Shown: positions 22,688 to 35,400 of the stretch, piece by piece | Layout of the letters: each line of letters starts with the position of its first letter | Position numbering within the stretch: position 1 is the stretch's first letter | Made by a program: the position numbers and the translations under genes | Assembly: GCA_022457155.1 (NCBI GenBank) | Contig: JAJGOT010000059.1 | Coordinates: forward strand, 419,001 to 483,000 | Length of the DNA stretch: 64,000 bases | Source of the DNA: Cladopsammia gracilis | Lineage: Eukaryota > Cnidaria > Anthozoa > Scleractinia > Dendrophylliidae | Reading direction: 5' to 3' | The notes under the pieces: generated by a model | What the model was told of the DNA's origin: nothing | Databases searched by the model: none | Seen by the model: the letters and a program-made list of their open reading frames with translations, nothing else

Positions 22688-23122
22688 GAACGTTGTATGA
22701 CATAACGAGCCTTCTCTCTCGCTAGAAACCGTGTGATGACAATTAGTAAGGAGACTTTCTATTTTAATCTTGTGATCGGATTGGCCAAAGAATGCCGGTT
22801 ATTACTTGGAAGCTAAGGTTTTTCTAATAAAGACAATTAATGCAATATATTATTGTTTTGGTAGACAACAAAATGCAGGTAATTAGAATAACCAATAATA
22901 ACAATATAAGTAGAACTCATAAGATGTAGGATTTAGGAGCATTAATGTTGTACTTAAAGTTTTTCAATAGTTACTTTTTATTGAATTTCTGAAACTTTCT
23001 CTCATTCTTCAATAATTAAAATTTTTTTTTGTTTTTGTTTTGTTTTTTTTTGTGTCTTTTTCTTTGGGGGGGGGGGGTCTTCTGAGGTAAAAAGCGTTAT
23101 AAATCGACGTTTTGGCCTGTTT

Positions 23123-23338
23123 AAAAAAATTAAAAGTTGTTTTCGCGATTCTTCTGAGGTTAAAAGCGATTTAAATAACACCTTCTTCAGGAAATTAAGA
23201 AAGTCAAGGTCAACATGGCAAACAGTTGTTTCCGTCCGCCATTTTGACTGTTATTTTCTTAATTTCCTGAAGAAGGCGTTATTTAAATCGCTTTTAACCT
23301 CAGAAGAATCCCGAAAAACAACTTTTAATTTTTTTTTT
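23123..23338. mobile_element. Palindromic MITE with about 75-bp arms
   Basis: AAATTAAAAGTTGTTTTCG, CTTCTGAGGTTAAAAGCGAT and CCTTCTTCAGGAAATTAAGA are mirrored at the right end. The loop is about 55 bp. Confidence 0.87.
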
Positions 23339-23519
23339 ATCAAATATCTGAAAAGGGATTTCTTTATGGGGTCGAAAAAAAAAGAAAAACCGAAAAAAAA
23401 AAAAAAAAAAATCGGTTTTCCTTCTTTACCTTTCCCTGTCTTTTTTCTTCTTCTTTCTTATCTTACCTTATCTCCCTCTCTAATTCTCATCTTATCCTTC
23501 ATCTTCCTCCGTGGATCTC

Positions 23520-23660
23520 TTATCTCCCCCCCCCTCACTTTCTCCCTTCTTCATGTCCCCCCCCCTCACTTTCTCCCTTCTTCATGTCTCCCCCCTCACT
23601 TTCTCCCTTCTTCATGTCCCTCCCCTCACTTTCTCCCTTCTTCATGTCCCCCCCTCACTT
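23520..23660. repeat. C-rich tandem repeat, about 31-bp units
   Basis: Four to five copies of CTCACTTTCTCCCTTCTTCA plus TGTCCCCCCC. Open in several frames, but low complexity and not a gene. Confidence 0.85.
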
Positions 23661-23764
23661 TATCCTATTATCCTCCCCTCCCTCGTTCTCATCTCACCCC
23701 CCCTTTATGCCCTACTTACTAACATCACTGAGAAATTATGAAATAGAATTTTGTGTGTGCACTT

Positions 23765-23835
23765 ACCTGGAGTCGAACTCCCGACCGTCTGATGTGCAGT
23801 CCACTGTCCTTTCCACTGCGCCACCAGGACTGCGA
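23765..23835 (-). repeat. tRNA-derived SINE fragment
   Basis: On the minus strand: TGGTGGCGCAGTGGAAAGGA (A box) and GGGAGTTCGACTCC (B box). The arms do not give a clean cloverleaf. Confidence 0.6.
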
Positions 23836-24099
23836 TGAAAAGTGACGCATATTTTTTGGTATTATTGTTTATTATTGTTCCCAGACTCGCCTCGGCCAAA
23901 ATTTAATCCTAACTAGAACTAAGAAAAAACCTAATGGAAAATTAAATTTACCTTCAATATATACTTTGTAGCCTACTAGAGAATACGTTTTATTCATCAT
24001 ACGTTATATTCATACGTTATATTCATCTCATTGCCGATGAAACACGGACCCGAAACAACGCCTGCTGTCCACAAAATTAGCGGGCAAATCCCAAGGGAA

Positions 24100-25680
24100 C
24101 CTTATCGTTGACTAATCTATAATCGTTGACTTGTCTTTGACTAATTAGCGGACAACTTCTATTGTTTAAATATTCATGCGTTTCTGCCCAAGGTCCCATT
24201 GGGATTTGCGCCCTTATTTTATGCGCGATAGAAAGAGTGTGAGCACGTGATCATTCTGTGCAACTTTCAAGGCCACAGCTCTTGTAGAAGCGGAGCAAAT
24301 CCCCTCTGAATATTGAAACAATAGAAATTTGTTAATGAGCAAAAATGAGCCATTTTTTCAAAAATCGAAGAGGACCCTTTTTAGCTCATTAACGATTTTC
24401 TATTGTTTCAATATTCATACGTTTATTCCCGAGGTTCCCATGGGATTTGCGTCCTAATTTTATGCGCGATAGAAAGAGCGTGAGCACGTGATCATTCTGT
24501 GCAACTTTCAAGGCCACAGCTCTTGTAGAAGCGGAGCAAATCCCCTCTGAATATTGAAACAATAGAAATTTGTTAATGAGCAAAAATGAGCCATTTTTTC
24601 AAAAATCGAAGAGGACCCTTTTTAGCTCATTAACGATTTTCTATTGTTTCAATATTCATACGTTTATTCCCGAGGTTCCCATGGGATTTGCGTCCTAATT
24701 TTATGTGCGATAGAAAGAGCGTGAGCACGTGATCATTCTGTGCAACTTTCAAGGCCACAGCTCTTGTAGAAGCGGAGCAAATCCCCTCTGAATATTGAAA
24801 CAATAGAAATTTGTTAATGAGCAAAAATGAGCCATTTCTTCAAAAATCGAAGAGGACCCTTTTTAGCTCATTAACGATTTTCTATTGTTTTAATATTCAT
24901 ACGTTTATTCCCAAGGTTCCCATGGGATTTGCGTACTAATTGTATGCGCGATAGAAAGAGTGTGAGCAAGTGTTCATTCTGTGCAACTTTCAAGGCCACA
25001 GCTCTTGTAGAAACGGAGCAAATCCCCTCTGAATACTGAAACAATAGAAATTTGTTAATGAGCAAAAATGAGCCATTTTTCAAGTAATCGAAGGACTAAG
25101 TTTTGCTCATTAACCATTTTCTGTTTAAATATTCATGCGTTAATTGCCAAGGTTCCCTTGGGATTTGTGTCCTTATTTTATACTCGTAACAAAGAGTGTC
25201 AGCATGTGACCATTCTGTGCAACTTTCAAGACCACAGCTCTTGTAGAAATGGAGCAAATCCCCTCTGAATATTGAAACAATTTAAATTTGTTAATAAGCA
25301 AAAATGACTCACTTTTTGAAAAATCGGAGAAGACTCATTTTAGCTCATTAACCATTTTCTCTTGTTTAAACATTCAAGTGTTAATTGCCAAGGTTCCCTT
25401 GGGATTTGCGTCCTAATTTTATGCGCATTGGAAAGTGTGAGCACGCGATCATTGTGTAACTTTGTAGAAGCGGTGCAAATCTGAATATTGAAACAATAGC
25501 AATTTGTAATGAGAAAATGTGCCATGTTTTCAAAAAATAGAAGAGGTCTCATTTTATGTCATTAAGCATTTTGGGATTTGGGATGTGCGTCCTTAATTGA
25601 TACGCGTTAGAAAGAGTGAGTATGTGATCATTTTGTGCAACTTTCAAGACCACAGTTCTCTTAGACGTTTGCCGAGTTTC
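24100..25680. repeat. 241-bp tandem repeat, about six to seven units
   Basis: Three central units repeat at exactly 241 bases and are almost identical; units diverge toward the right end. Unit landmarks: GATAGAAAGAGCGTGAGCAC, GCTCTTGTAGAAGCGGAGCA and CTCATTAACGATTTTCTATTG. Single fragments of the same family lie at 10165-10210 and 10515-10580. Confidence 0.93.
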
Positions 25681-25832
25681 ACGTTTTGAATTAATTTGTT
25701 CTGCTTCGTCTAGTTCTGAAACTTTACGAGGAGGGAGGCATACCGGAGTAGTAAGAAGATTTGCAAAATTGTTATTTGCGGCAGCGGGCCTCCATTGGGA
25801 GTCTTAGCCTTTGTGGTGTCGTTTGCCCAACG

Positions 25833-25835
<3 letters not shown>

Positions 25836-25863
<28 letters not shown>
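25836..25863. repeat. Poly-G run
   Basis: Uninterrupted G run of about 27 on the + strand. Confidence 0.9.
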
Positions 25864-25865
<2 letters not shown>

Positions 25866-26249
25866 GTACTTTGCATATTTTGGTGGGGGTGTGCCGCTGG
25901 AACTCTGAAACCCTTACCTTATTCCAGACTTGACACTTCATACGACTGATCAGTTTCCTGGCAAATGATACCCTATTCCAGACCAAAGCACTCTGATTTC
26001 TATACCTTATCCCAAAATAACCCTGCCTGAAAATCATACCCCATCACAACGGCACTTTCCCCAGTTTGCGGGAGCTGGCATGGGTGGGTCATGAAAGCAT
26101 GGCCTCGGCGTGAAAAGGAGCAAAGAAAAAAATTGGAAGGGGGAGGGGAGAGGAAGTAAAGCACTCTTCCTATGCCCTCCACCCAATATTTAATAGTAAT
26201 ACAATTAAACAAGGTTGGCTTGAAAGAGGAAGCATTTCACTGGCTTCTT

Positions 26250-26255
26250 TTTATT
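26250..26255 (-). terminator. Candidate KIN17 polyadenylation signal AATAAA
   Basis: AATAAA on the minus strand, 234 bases past the stop codon. Plausible by position only. Confidence 0.35.
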
Positions 26256-26488
26256 GTCTATTATAATACATTATTGTATTTCAGTGCAGTTTTCCAGTTT
26301 TTTGTCTTCTGTACATATATACAAGTTAGAGTAGAAAGGCATACGATACAGCATTAAAACTAGAAAATATCAAGCTTTCTTTGCTGATCTTTGTTGACAC
26401 CAAACACAGCTATGTAACTATGGAGCATCCATTTTTGATATTGATTGACATGCGCGCTGGGTTCTTGAATGGTCTTTGCCCCTTTAAG

Positions 26489-29400
26489 TCACGTGTCCAG
26501 TTTGCAGATGTCTTCATAGGGGATTCTATCAATTCTCTTCCCTCTGTGAGGACCCTGGAGTAACAGAAAAATATTGTAGTAATGCGTACAGGACTGCAGG
26601 TATTGCGCATCGCGTTCTTAACTTCACCCGCATGTACATGGACTGTTCACTGTTCCTGTTTTTCTCACGTGTTTATCCAGTTGATCGATGATTAGTTGCT
26701 ATCTTCAGTTTCACGGTGCGCTAAAAACTGGGAAGAGTACACAAACTGTTCAGGGTGTGGGTGAAAGTGAAGATAGCGTTTTTTTTCTGGGGGGGGGGGG
26801 GGAGGTGAGGAAGGGGGCTTTAGTTTCCCAAAAACTATCGCTGATATATACGGTGCGCTTACAACTGGGAAGAGTACACAAACTCACTTACATCTTTAAG
26901 ATCCACTGCGACTGAGAAACTCTTTTCATCCAAAGATACAAGCGAAGCTGTTGATCCTCTGTGGACACCATTAACAACCAACACAGCTTTACCTAAGGAT
27001 GAAAATCCAAATACTCCTTAGTGCTTGTCGTGCATTGTCACAACCATTTGTCAACACCAACTTGAGCAAGCCGGAAATCAAACAATAAAATTCGTTTGCG
27101 GCAGAGAAACTAGTATTCGTTATCTTTGGCTGCGGATGGCCATAAAAGAAATGGATTACAACTTGAAAAAAAGTGTCAACTTTTTTCAAGTTCCTCCCAA
27201 GAGTCGTGGAAAAATCGCAGAAAAACTTATTATGGTCTGTTCTTCCTTGAAGAAATCACTTGATATTATCTTCTTGGTGTTCTAAAAGCAATTTTATGTT
27301 TGAGAAAAGGTACTCTGTCATATATTTAGTGTATTTTGACCAAAACACAGCAAAATCTGCGTGACAATGCCCCTTTAAAGTACATTAATCCTGCCCTTTA
27401 GTATGAGGCGATGGACATGTGAACATTTTCAGCACAAGTCTCTGTAGGTACTTAAACATCTTTGACCTTGTTTAAATAATCTCTACGCTACGGTTGTCTA
27501 CTCCACTGTTCTTATCTACTCTACTCTTTTATACTAAAGTCTTCTCAACTTTATTCCAAGTCGTGAAAAAGACAGCCGATCAGATGGCTAGGAATCTGTT
27601 GTATTTTCTTCGGTAACCCAATGGTTGTATTTATCTGTCATCTGTCATCTGGGTCGACAAGCACCCTGAGATATCATTGAGGTTTCCCCCAAGACAACCG
27701 CATACCCATGTAAGCATGTACCGTGTACCATGTACTGTGTATGCAGAAGCGTGTACCGTGTACCGTATACCATGCAACGTGTACTGTTTACCATGTGCCA
27801 TATACCGTATACCTTGTAGCAAGTACCGTGTCCCGAGGGTCACGCATCTCCCAGCAAGCATTACGCTTTACGCATTATGTATACGCATAATGCATCAGGT
27901 ATCACGCATCACGTATATTGCACCATGCACCACAGAGAATGCATCACGCATCATGCATTTGTCTATGCAGGGCAGGGTTGACAAGCACCCAGATGAATCA
28001 TTGAGGTTTCCCTCAAGACAACCGCATACCCATGTAAGCATGTACCGTGTATCGTGAACCGTGTATTGTGTGCTGTATAGCATGTACCGTGTACCATGCA
28101 CTGTGTATGCAGAAGCGTGTACCATGTACCGTATACCGTGTTACATTTACCGTATACCATGTGCCGTATACCGTATACCTTGTAGCAAGTACCGTGTCCC
28201 GAGGGTCACGCATCACGCAGCAAGCATTACGCTTTAGGCATTGTGTATAACACATAACGCATCAGGTATCACGCATCACGTATAACGCACCATGCACCAC
28301 AGAGCATGCATCACGCATCATGCATTTGTCTATGCAGGGCAGGGTCGACAAGCACCCTGAGGTATCATTGAAGTTTCCCCCAAGACAACCACATACCCAT
28401 GTAAGCATGTACCGTGTATCGTGAACCGTGTATTGTGTGCTGTATAGCATGTACCGTGTACCATGCACTGTGTATGCAGAAGCGTGTACCGTGTACCGTA
28501 TACCGTGTTACATTTACCGTATACCATGTGCCATATACCGTATACCTTGTAGCAAGTACCATGTCCCGAGGGTCACGCATCACGCAGCAAGCATTAAGCT
28601 TTATGCATTGGGTTTAACGCATAACGCATCAGGTATCACGTACAACGCACCATGCACCACAGAGCATGCATCACGCATCATGCATTTGTCTATGCAGGGC
28701 AGGGTCGACAAGCACCCTGAGGTATCATTGAGGTTTCCCCCAAGACAACCGCATACCCATGTAAGCATGTACCGTGTATCGTGAACCGTGTATTGTATGC
28801 TGTATAGCATGTACAGTGTACCAAGCACTGTGTATGCAGAAGCGTGTACCGTGTACCGTATACCGTGTTACATTTACCGTATACCATGTGCTATATACCG
28901 TATACCTTGTAGCACGTACCGTGTCCCGAGGGTCACGCATCACGCAGCAAGCATTACGCTTTAGGCTTGGTGTATAACGCATAACGCATCAGGTATCACG
29001 CATCACTTATAACGCATCATGCACCACAGAGCATGCATCACGCATCATGCATTTGTCTATGCAGGGCAGGGTCGACAAGCACCCTGAGGTATCATTGGGG
29101 TTTCCCCCAAGACAACCGCATACCCATGTAAGCATGTACCGTGTACCATGTACTGTGTATGCAGTAGCGTGTACCGTGTACCGTATACCATGCAAAGTTT
29201 ACCGTATACCATGTGCCGTATACCGTATACCTTGTAGCAAGTACCGTGTCCCGAGGGTCACGCATCTCGCAGCAAGCATTACGCTTTACGCATTGGGTAT
29301 AACGCATAACGCATCAGGTATCACGCATCACGTATAACGCACCATGCACCACAGAGCATGCATCACGCATCATGCATTTGTCTATGCAGGGCAGGGTCGA

Positions 29401-32400
29401 CAAGCACCCTGAGGTATCATTGAGGTTTCCCCCAAGACAACCGCATACCCATGTAAGCATGTACCGTGTATCGTGAGCCATGTATTGTATGCTGTATAGC
29501 ATGTACCGTGTACCAAGCACTGTGTATGCAGAAGCGTGTACCGTGTACCGTATACCGTGTTACATTTACCGTATACCATGTGCCATATACCGTATACCTT
29601 GTAGCACGTACCGTGTCCCGAGGGTCACGCATCACGCAGCACGCATTACGCTTTAGGCATTGTGTATAACGCATAACGCATCAGGTATCACGCATCACTT
29701 ATAACGCATCATGCACCACAGAGCATGCATCACGCATCATGCATTTGTCTATGCAAGGCAGGGTCGACAAGCACCCTGAGGTATCATTGAGGTTTCCCCC
29801 AAGACAACCGCATACCCATGTAAGCATGTACCGTGTACCATGTACTGTGCATGCAGTAGCGTGTACCGTGTACCGTATACCATGCAACGTTTACCGTATA
29901 CCATGTGCCGTATACCGTATACCTTGTAGCAAGTACCGTGTCCCGAGGGTCACGCATCTCGCAGCAAGCATTACGCTTTACGCATTGGGTATAACGCATA
30001 ACGCATCAGGTATCACGCATCACGTATAACGCACCATGCACCACAGGGCATGCATCACGCATCATGCATTTGTTTATGCAGGGCAAGGTCGACAAGCACC
30101 CTGAGGTATCATTGAGGTTTCCCCCAAGACAACCGCATACCCATGTAAGCATGTACCGTGTACCATGTACTGTGTATGCAGTAGCGTGTACCGTGTACCG
30201 TATACCATGCAACGTTTACCGTATACCATGTGCCGTATACCGTATACCTTGTAGCAAGTACCGTGTCCCGAGGGTCACGCATCTCGCAGCAAGCATTACG
30301 CTTTACGCATTGGGTATAACGCATAACGCATCAGGTATCACGCATCACTTATAACGCATCATGCACCACAGAGCATGCATCACGCATCATGCATTTGTCT
30401 ATGCAGGGCAGGGTCGACAAGCACCCTGAGGTATCATTGAGGTTTCCCTCAAGACAACCGCATACCCATGTAAGCATGTACCGTGTACCATGTACTGTGT
30501 ATGCAGTAGCGTGTACCGTATACCATGCAACGTTTACCGTATACCATGTGCCGTATACCGTATACCTTGTAGCAAGTACCGTGTACCGAGGGTCACGCAT
30601 CTCGCAGCAAGCATTACGCTTTACGCATTGGGTATAACGCATAACGCATCAGGTATCATGCATCACGTATAACGCACCACGCACCACAGAGCATGCATCA
30701 CGCATCATGCATTTGTCTATGCAGGGCAGGGTCGACAAGCACCCTGAGGTATCATTGAGGTTTCCCCCAAGACAACCGCATACCCATGTAAGCATGTACC
30801 GTGTACCATGTACTGTGTATGCAGTAGCGTGTACCGTGTACCGTATACCATGCAACGTTTACCGTATACCATGTGCCGTATACCGTATACCTTGTAGCAA
30901 GTACCGTGTCCCGAGGGTCACGCATCTCGCAGCAAGCATTACGCTTTACGCATTGGGTATAACGCATAACGCATCAGGTATGACGCATCACGTATAACGC
31001 ACCATGCACCACAGCGCATGCATCACGCATCATGCATTTGTCTATGCAGGGCAGGGTCGACAAGCACCCTGAGGTATCATTCAGGTTTCCCCAAAGACAA
31101 CCGCATACCCATGTAAGCATGTACCGTGAACCATGTACTGTGTATGCAGTAGCGTGTACCGTGTACCGTATACCATGCAACGTTTACGGTATACCATGTG
31201 CTGTATACAGTATACCTTGTAGCAAGTACCGTGTCCCGAGGGTCACGCATCTCGCAGCAAGCATTACGCTTTACGCATTGGGTATAACGCATAACGCATC
31301 AGGTATCACGCATCACGTATAACGCACCATGCACCACAGAGCATGCATCACGGATCATGCATTTGTCTATGCAGGGCAGGGTCGACAAGCACCCTGAGGT
31401 ATCATTGAGGTTTCCCCCAAGACAACCGCATACCCATGTAAGCATGTACCGTGTATCGTGAACCGTGTATTGTGTGCTGTATAGCATGTACCGTGTACCA
31501 TGCACTGTGTATGCAGAAGCGTGTACCGTGTACCATATACCGTGTTACATTTACCGTATACCATGTGCCATATACCGTTTACCTTGTAGCAAGTACCGTG
31601 TCCCGAGGGTCACGCATCTCGCAGCAAGCATTACGCTTTAGGCATTGTGTATAACGCATAACGCATCAGGTGTCACGCATCACTTATAACGCATCATGCA
31701 CCACAGAGCATGCATCACGCATCATGCATTTGTCTATGCAGGGCAGGGTCGACAAGCACCCTGAGGTATCATTGAGGTTTCCCTCAAGACAACCGCATAC
31801 CCATGTAAGCACGACCGTGTACCATGTACTGTGTATGCAGTAGCGTGTACCGTGTACCGTATACCATGCAACGTTTACCGTATACCATGTGCCGTATACC
31901 GTATACCTTGTAGCAAGTACCGTGTCCCGAGGGTCACGCATCTCGCAGCAAGCATTACGCTTTACGCATTGGGTATAACGCATAACGCATCAGGTATGAC
32001 GCATCACATATAACGCACCATGCACCACAGAGCATGCATCACGCATCATGCATTTGTCTATGCAGGGCAGGGTCGACAAGCACCCTGAGGTATCATTGAG
32101 GTTTCCCCCAAGACAACCGCATACCCATGTAAGCATGTACCGTGTACCATGTACTGTGTATGCAGTAGCGTGTACCGTGTACCGTATACCATGCAACGTT
32201 TACCGTATACCATGTGCCGTATACCTTGTAGCAAGTACCGTGTACCGAGGGTCACGCATCTCGCAGCAAGCATTACGCTTTACGCATTGGGTATAACGCA
32301 TAACGCATCAGGTATCGCGCATCACGTATAACGCACCATGCACCACAGAGCATGCATCACGCATCATGCATTTGTCTATGCAGGGCAGGGTCGACAAGCA

Positions 32401-35400
32401 CCCTGAGGTATCATTGAGGTTTCCCCCAAGACAACCGCATACCCATGTAAGCATGTACCGTGTATCGTGAACCGTGTATTGTATGCTGTATAGCATGTAC
32501 CGTGTACCAAGCACTGTGTATGCAGAAGCGTGTACCGTGTACCGTATACCGTGTTACATTTACCGTATACCATGTGCCATATACCGTATACCTTGTAGCA
32601 CGTACCGTGTCCCGAGGGTCACGCATCACGCAGCAAGCATTACGCTTTAGGCATTGTGTATAACGCATAACGCATCAGGTATCACGCATCACTTATAACG
32701 CATCATGCACCACAGAGCATGCATCACGCATCATGCATTTGTCTATGCAGGGCAGGGTAGACAAGCACCCTGAGGTATCATTGAGGTTTCCCTCAAGACA
32801 ACCGCATACCCATGTAAGCATGTACCGTGTACCATGTACTGTGTATGCAGTAGCGTGTACCGTGTACCGTATACCATGCAACGTTTACCGTATACCATGT
32901 GCCGTATACCGTATACCTTGTAGCAAGTACCGTGTCCAGAGGGTCACGCATCTCGCAGCAAGCATTACGCTTTACGCATTGGGTATAACGCATAACGCAT
33001 CAGGTATCGCGCATCGCGTATAACGCACCATGCACCACAGAGCATGCATCACGCATCATGCATTTGTCTATGCAGGGCAGGGTCGACAAGCACCCTGAGG
33101 TATCATTGAGGTTTCCCCCAAGACAACCGCATACCCATGTAAGCATGTACCGTGTATCGTGAACCGTGTATTGTATGCTGTATAGCATGTACCGTGTACC
33201 AAGCACTGTGTATGCAGAAGCGTGTACCGTGTACCGTATACCGTGTTACATTTACCGTATACCATGTGCCATATACCGTATACCTTGTAGCACGTACCGT
33301 GTCCCGAGGGTCACGCATCACGCAGCAAGCATTACGCTTTAGGCATTGTGTATAACGCATAACGCATCAGGTATCACGCATCACTTATAACGCATCATGC
33401 ACCACAGAGCATGCATCACGCATCATGCATTTGTCTATGCAGGGCAGGGTCGACAAGCACCCTGAGGTATCATTGAGGTTTCCCTCAAGACAACCGCATA
33501 CCCATGTAAGCATGTACCGTGTACCATGTACTGTGTATGCAGTAGCGTGTACCGTGTACCGTATACCATGCAACGTTTACCGTATACCATGTGCCGTATA
33601 CCGTATACCTTGTAGCAAGTACCGTGTCCCGAGGGTCACGCATCTCGCAGCAAGCATTACGCTTTACGCATTGGGTATAACGCATAACGCATCAGGTATG
33701 ACGCATCACATATAACGCACCATGCACCACAGAGCATGCATCACGCATCATGCATTTGTCTATGCAGGGCAGGGTCGACAAGCACCCTGAGGTATCATTG
33801 AGGTTTCCCCCAAGACAACCGCATACCCATGTAAGCATGTACCGTGTACCATGTACTGTGTATGCAGTAGCGTGTACCGTGTACCGTATACCATGCAACG
33901 TTTACTGTATACCGTATACCTTGTAGCAAGTACCGTGTCCCGAGGGTCACGCATCTCGCAGCAAGCATTACGCTTTACGCATTGGGTATAACGCATAACG
34001 CATCAGGTATCACGCATCACGTATAACGCACCATGCACCACAGAGCATGCATCACGCATCATGCATTTGTCTATGCAGGGCAGGGTCGACAAGCACCCTG
34101 AGGTATCATTGAGGTTTACCGCAAGACAACCGCATACCCATGTAAGCATGTACCGTGTACCGTATACCATGCAACTTTTACCGTATACCATGTGCTGTAT
34201 ACCGTATACCTTGTAGCAAGTACCGTGTCCCGAGGGTCACGCATCTCGCAGCAAGCATTACGCATTGTGTATAACGCATAACGCATCAGGTATCACGCAT
34301 CACTTATAACGCACCATGCACCACAGAGCATGCATCACGCATCATGCATTTGTCTATGCAGGGCAGGGTTGACAAGCACCCTGAGGTATCATTGAGGTTT
34401 CCCACAAGACAACCGCATACCCATGTAAGCATGTACCGTGTATCCTGAACCGTGTATTGTGTGCTGTATAGCATGTACCGTGTACCATGCACTGTGTATG
34501 CAGAAGCGTGTATTGTGTACCGTGTTACGTTTACCGTATACCATGTGTCGTATACCGTATACCTGGTAGCAAGTACCGTGTCCCAAGGGTCACGCATCAC
34601 GCAGCAAGCATTACGCTTTATGCATTGTGTATAACGCATAATGCATCAGGTATTAGGCATCACGTATAAGGCATCATGTACCACAGAGCATGCATAACGC
34701 ATCATGCATTTGTCTATGCAGGGCAGGGTCGACAAGCACCCTGAACTATCAACGAGGTTTCCCCCAAGATAGCCGCATACCCATGTAAGCATGCATCGTG
34801 TATTTTGTACCGTGTATCATGTACCGTGTCCCTGTACTGTGTATGTCGTAGCGTGTACCGTATACCGTGTAACATGTACCATATACCCTTAAAAATTGTG
34901 TCAAGCATGTTTGAAGTTAAAGATTCACTGTCATCTATTTTTAGTATCACTTTGAAAAGACAAAAACCATTTGTTTCAATGGAAACCTTAAAATAACAGT
35001 CCAGTTTTGTTAAGAAATACTCTACCAGTGCAGAGAAACTAGTATTTGTTATCTTTGGCTGCAGATGGCCAGGATGGAAATGGATTGAAACTAGAAAAAA
35101 ATTGTCAACTTTTTTCAAGTTCGTCACAAGAGTTGTGGAAAAATCGCAGAAAAACTTATTACGGTCTGTTCTTCCTTGAAGAAATCACTTGATATTATCT
35201 TCTTGGTGTTCTAAAAGCAATTTTATGTTTGAGCAAAGGTACTCTGTCATATACTCTGTATGCAGTTAAACAGCTTTGACCTTGTTTAAATAATCTTCTC
35301 TACGTTACGGTTGTCTACTCCACTGTTCTGATCTACTCTACTCTTTTATACTAAAGTCTTCTCTACTTTATTCCAAGTCGTGAAAAAGACAGCCGATCAG

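Larger units (their letters stand above)
21713..24090. other. Region downstream of the FYVE exon, no gene recognised
   Basis: Holds degenerate CACCCCATATAGCG-like repeats (21740-21980), CCAATATTG repeats (22584-22687), a hairpin (23123-23338), a C-rich tandem repeat (23520-23660) and a tRNA-like SINE (23765-23835). A last EEA1-like exon with a stop would be expected but was not identified. Confidence 0.5.
25690..26488. other. 3' flank of KIN17, nothing coding recognised
   Basis: Contains the 27-base G run at 25836-25863. No gene was seen between the 241-bp array and the KIN17 stop codon. Confidence 0.5.

Noticed and set aside
23366..23838. Pro/Leu/Ser-rich open frames
   Set aside because: Low-complexity C-rich tandem repeat next to a hairpin element.
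24100..25680. CRISPR-like array
   Set aside because: Units are contiguous 241-bp copies without unique spacers, in an animal genome.
26992..27285. 86-codon open frame on the plus strand beside KIN17 exon 15
   Set aside because: It lies in the duplicated flank of the satellite; the second copy at 35 kb does not keep the frame.
27631..34669. Dozens of 60-140-codon open frames on both strands with Tyr/Cys/His-rich repeats
   Set aside because: All are readings of the satellite; frames shift with unit length and no start, splice or conservation supports them.
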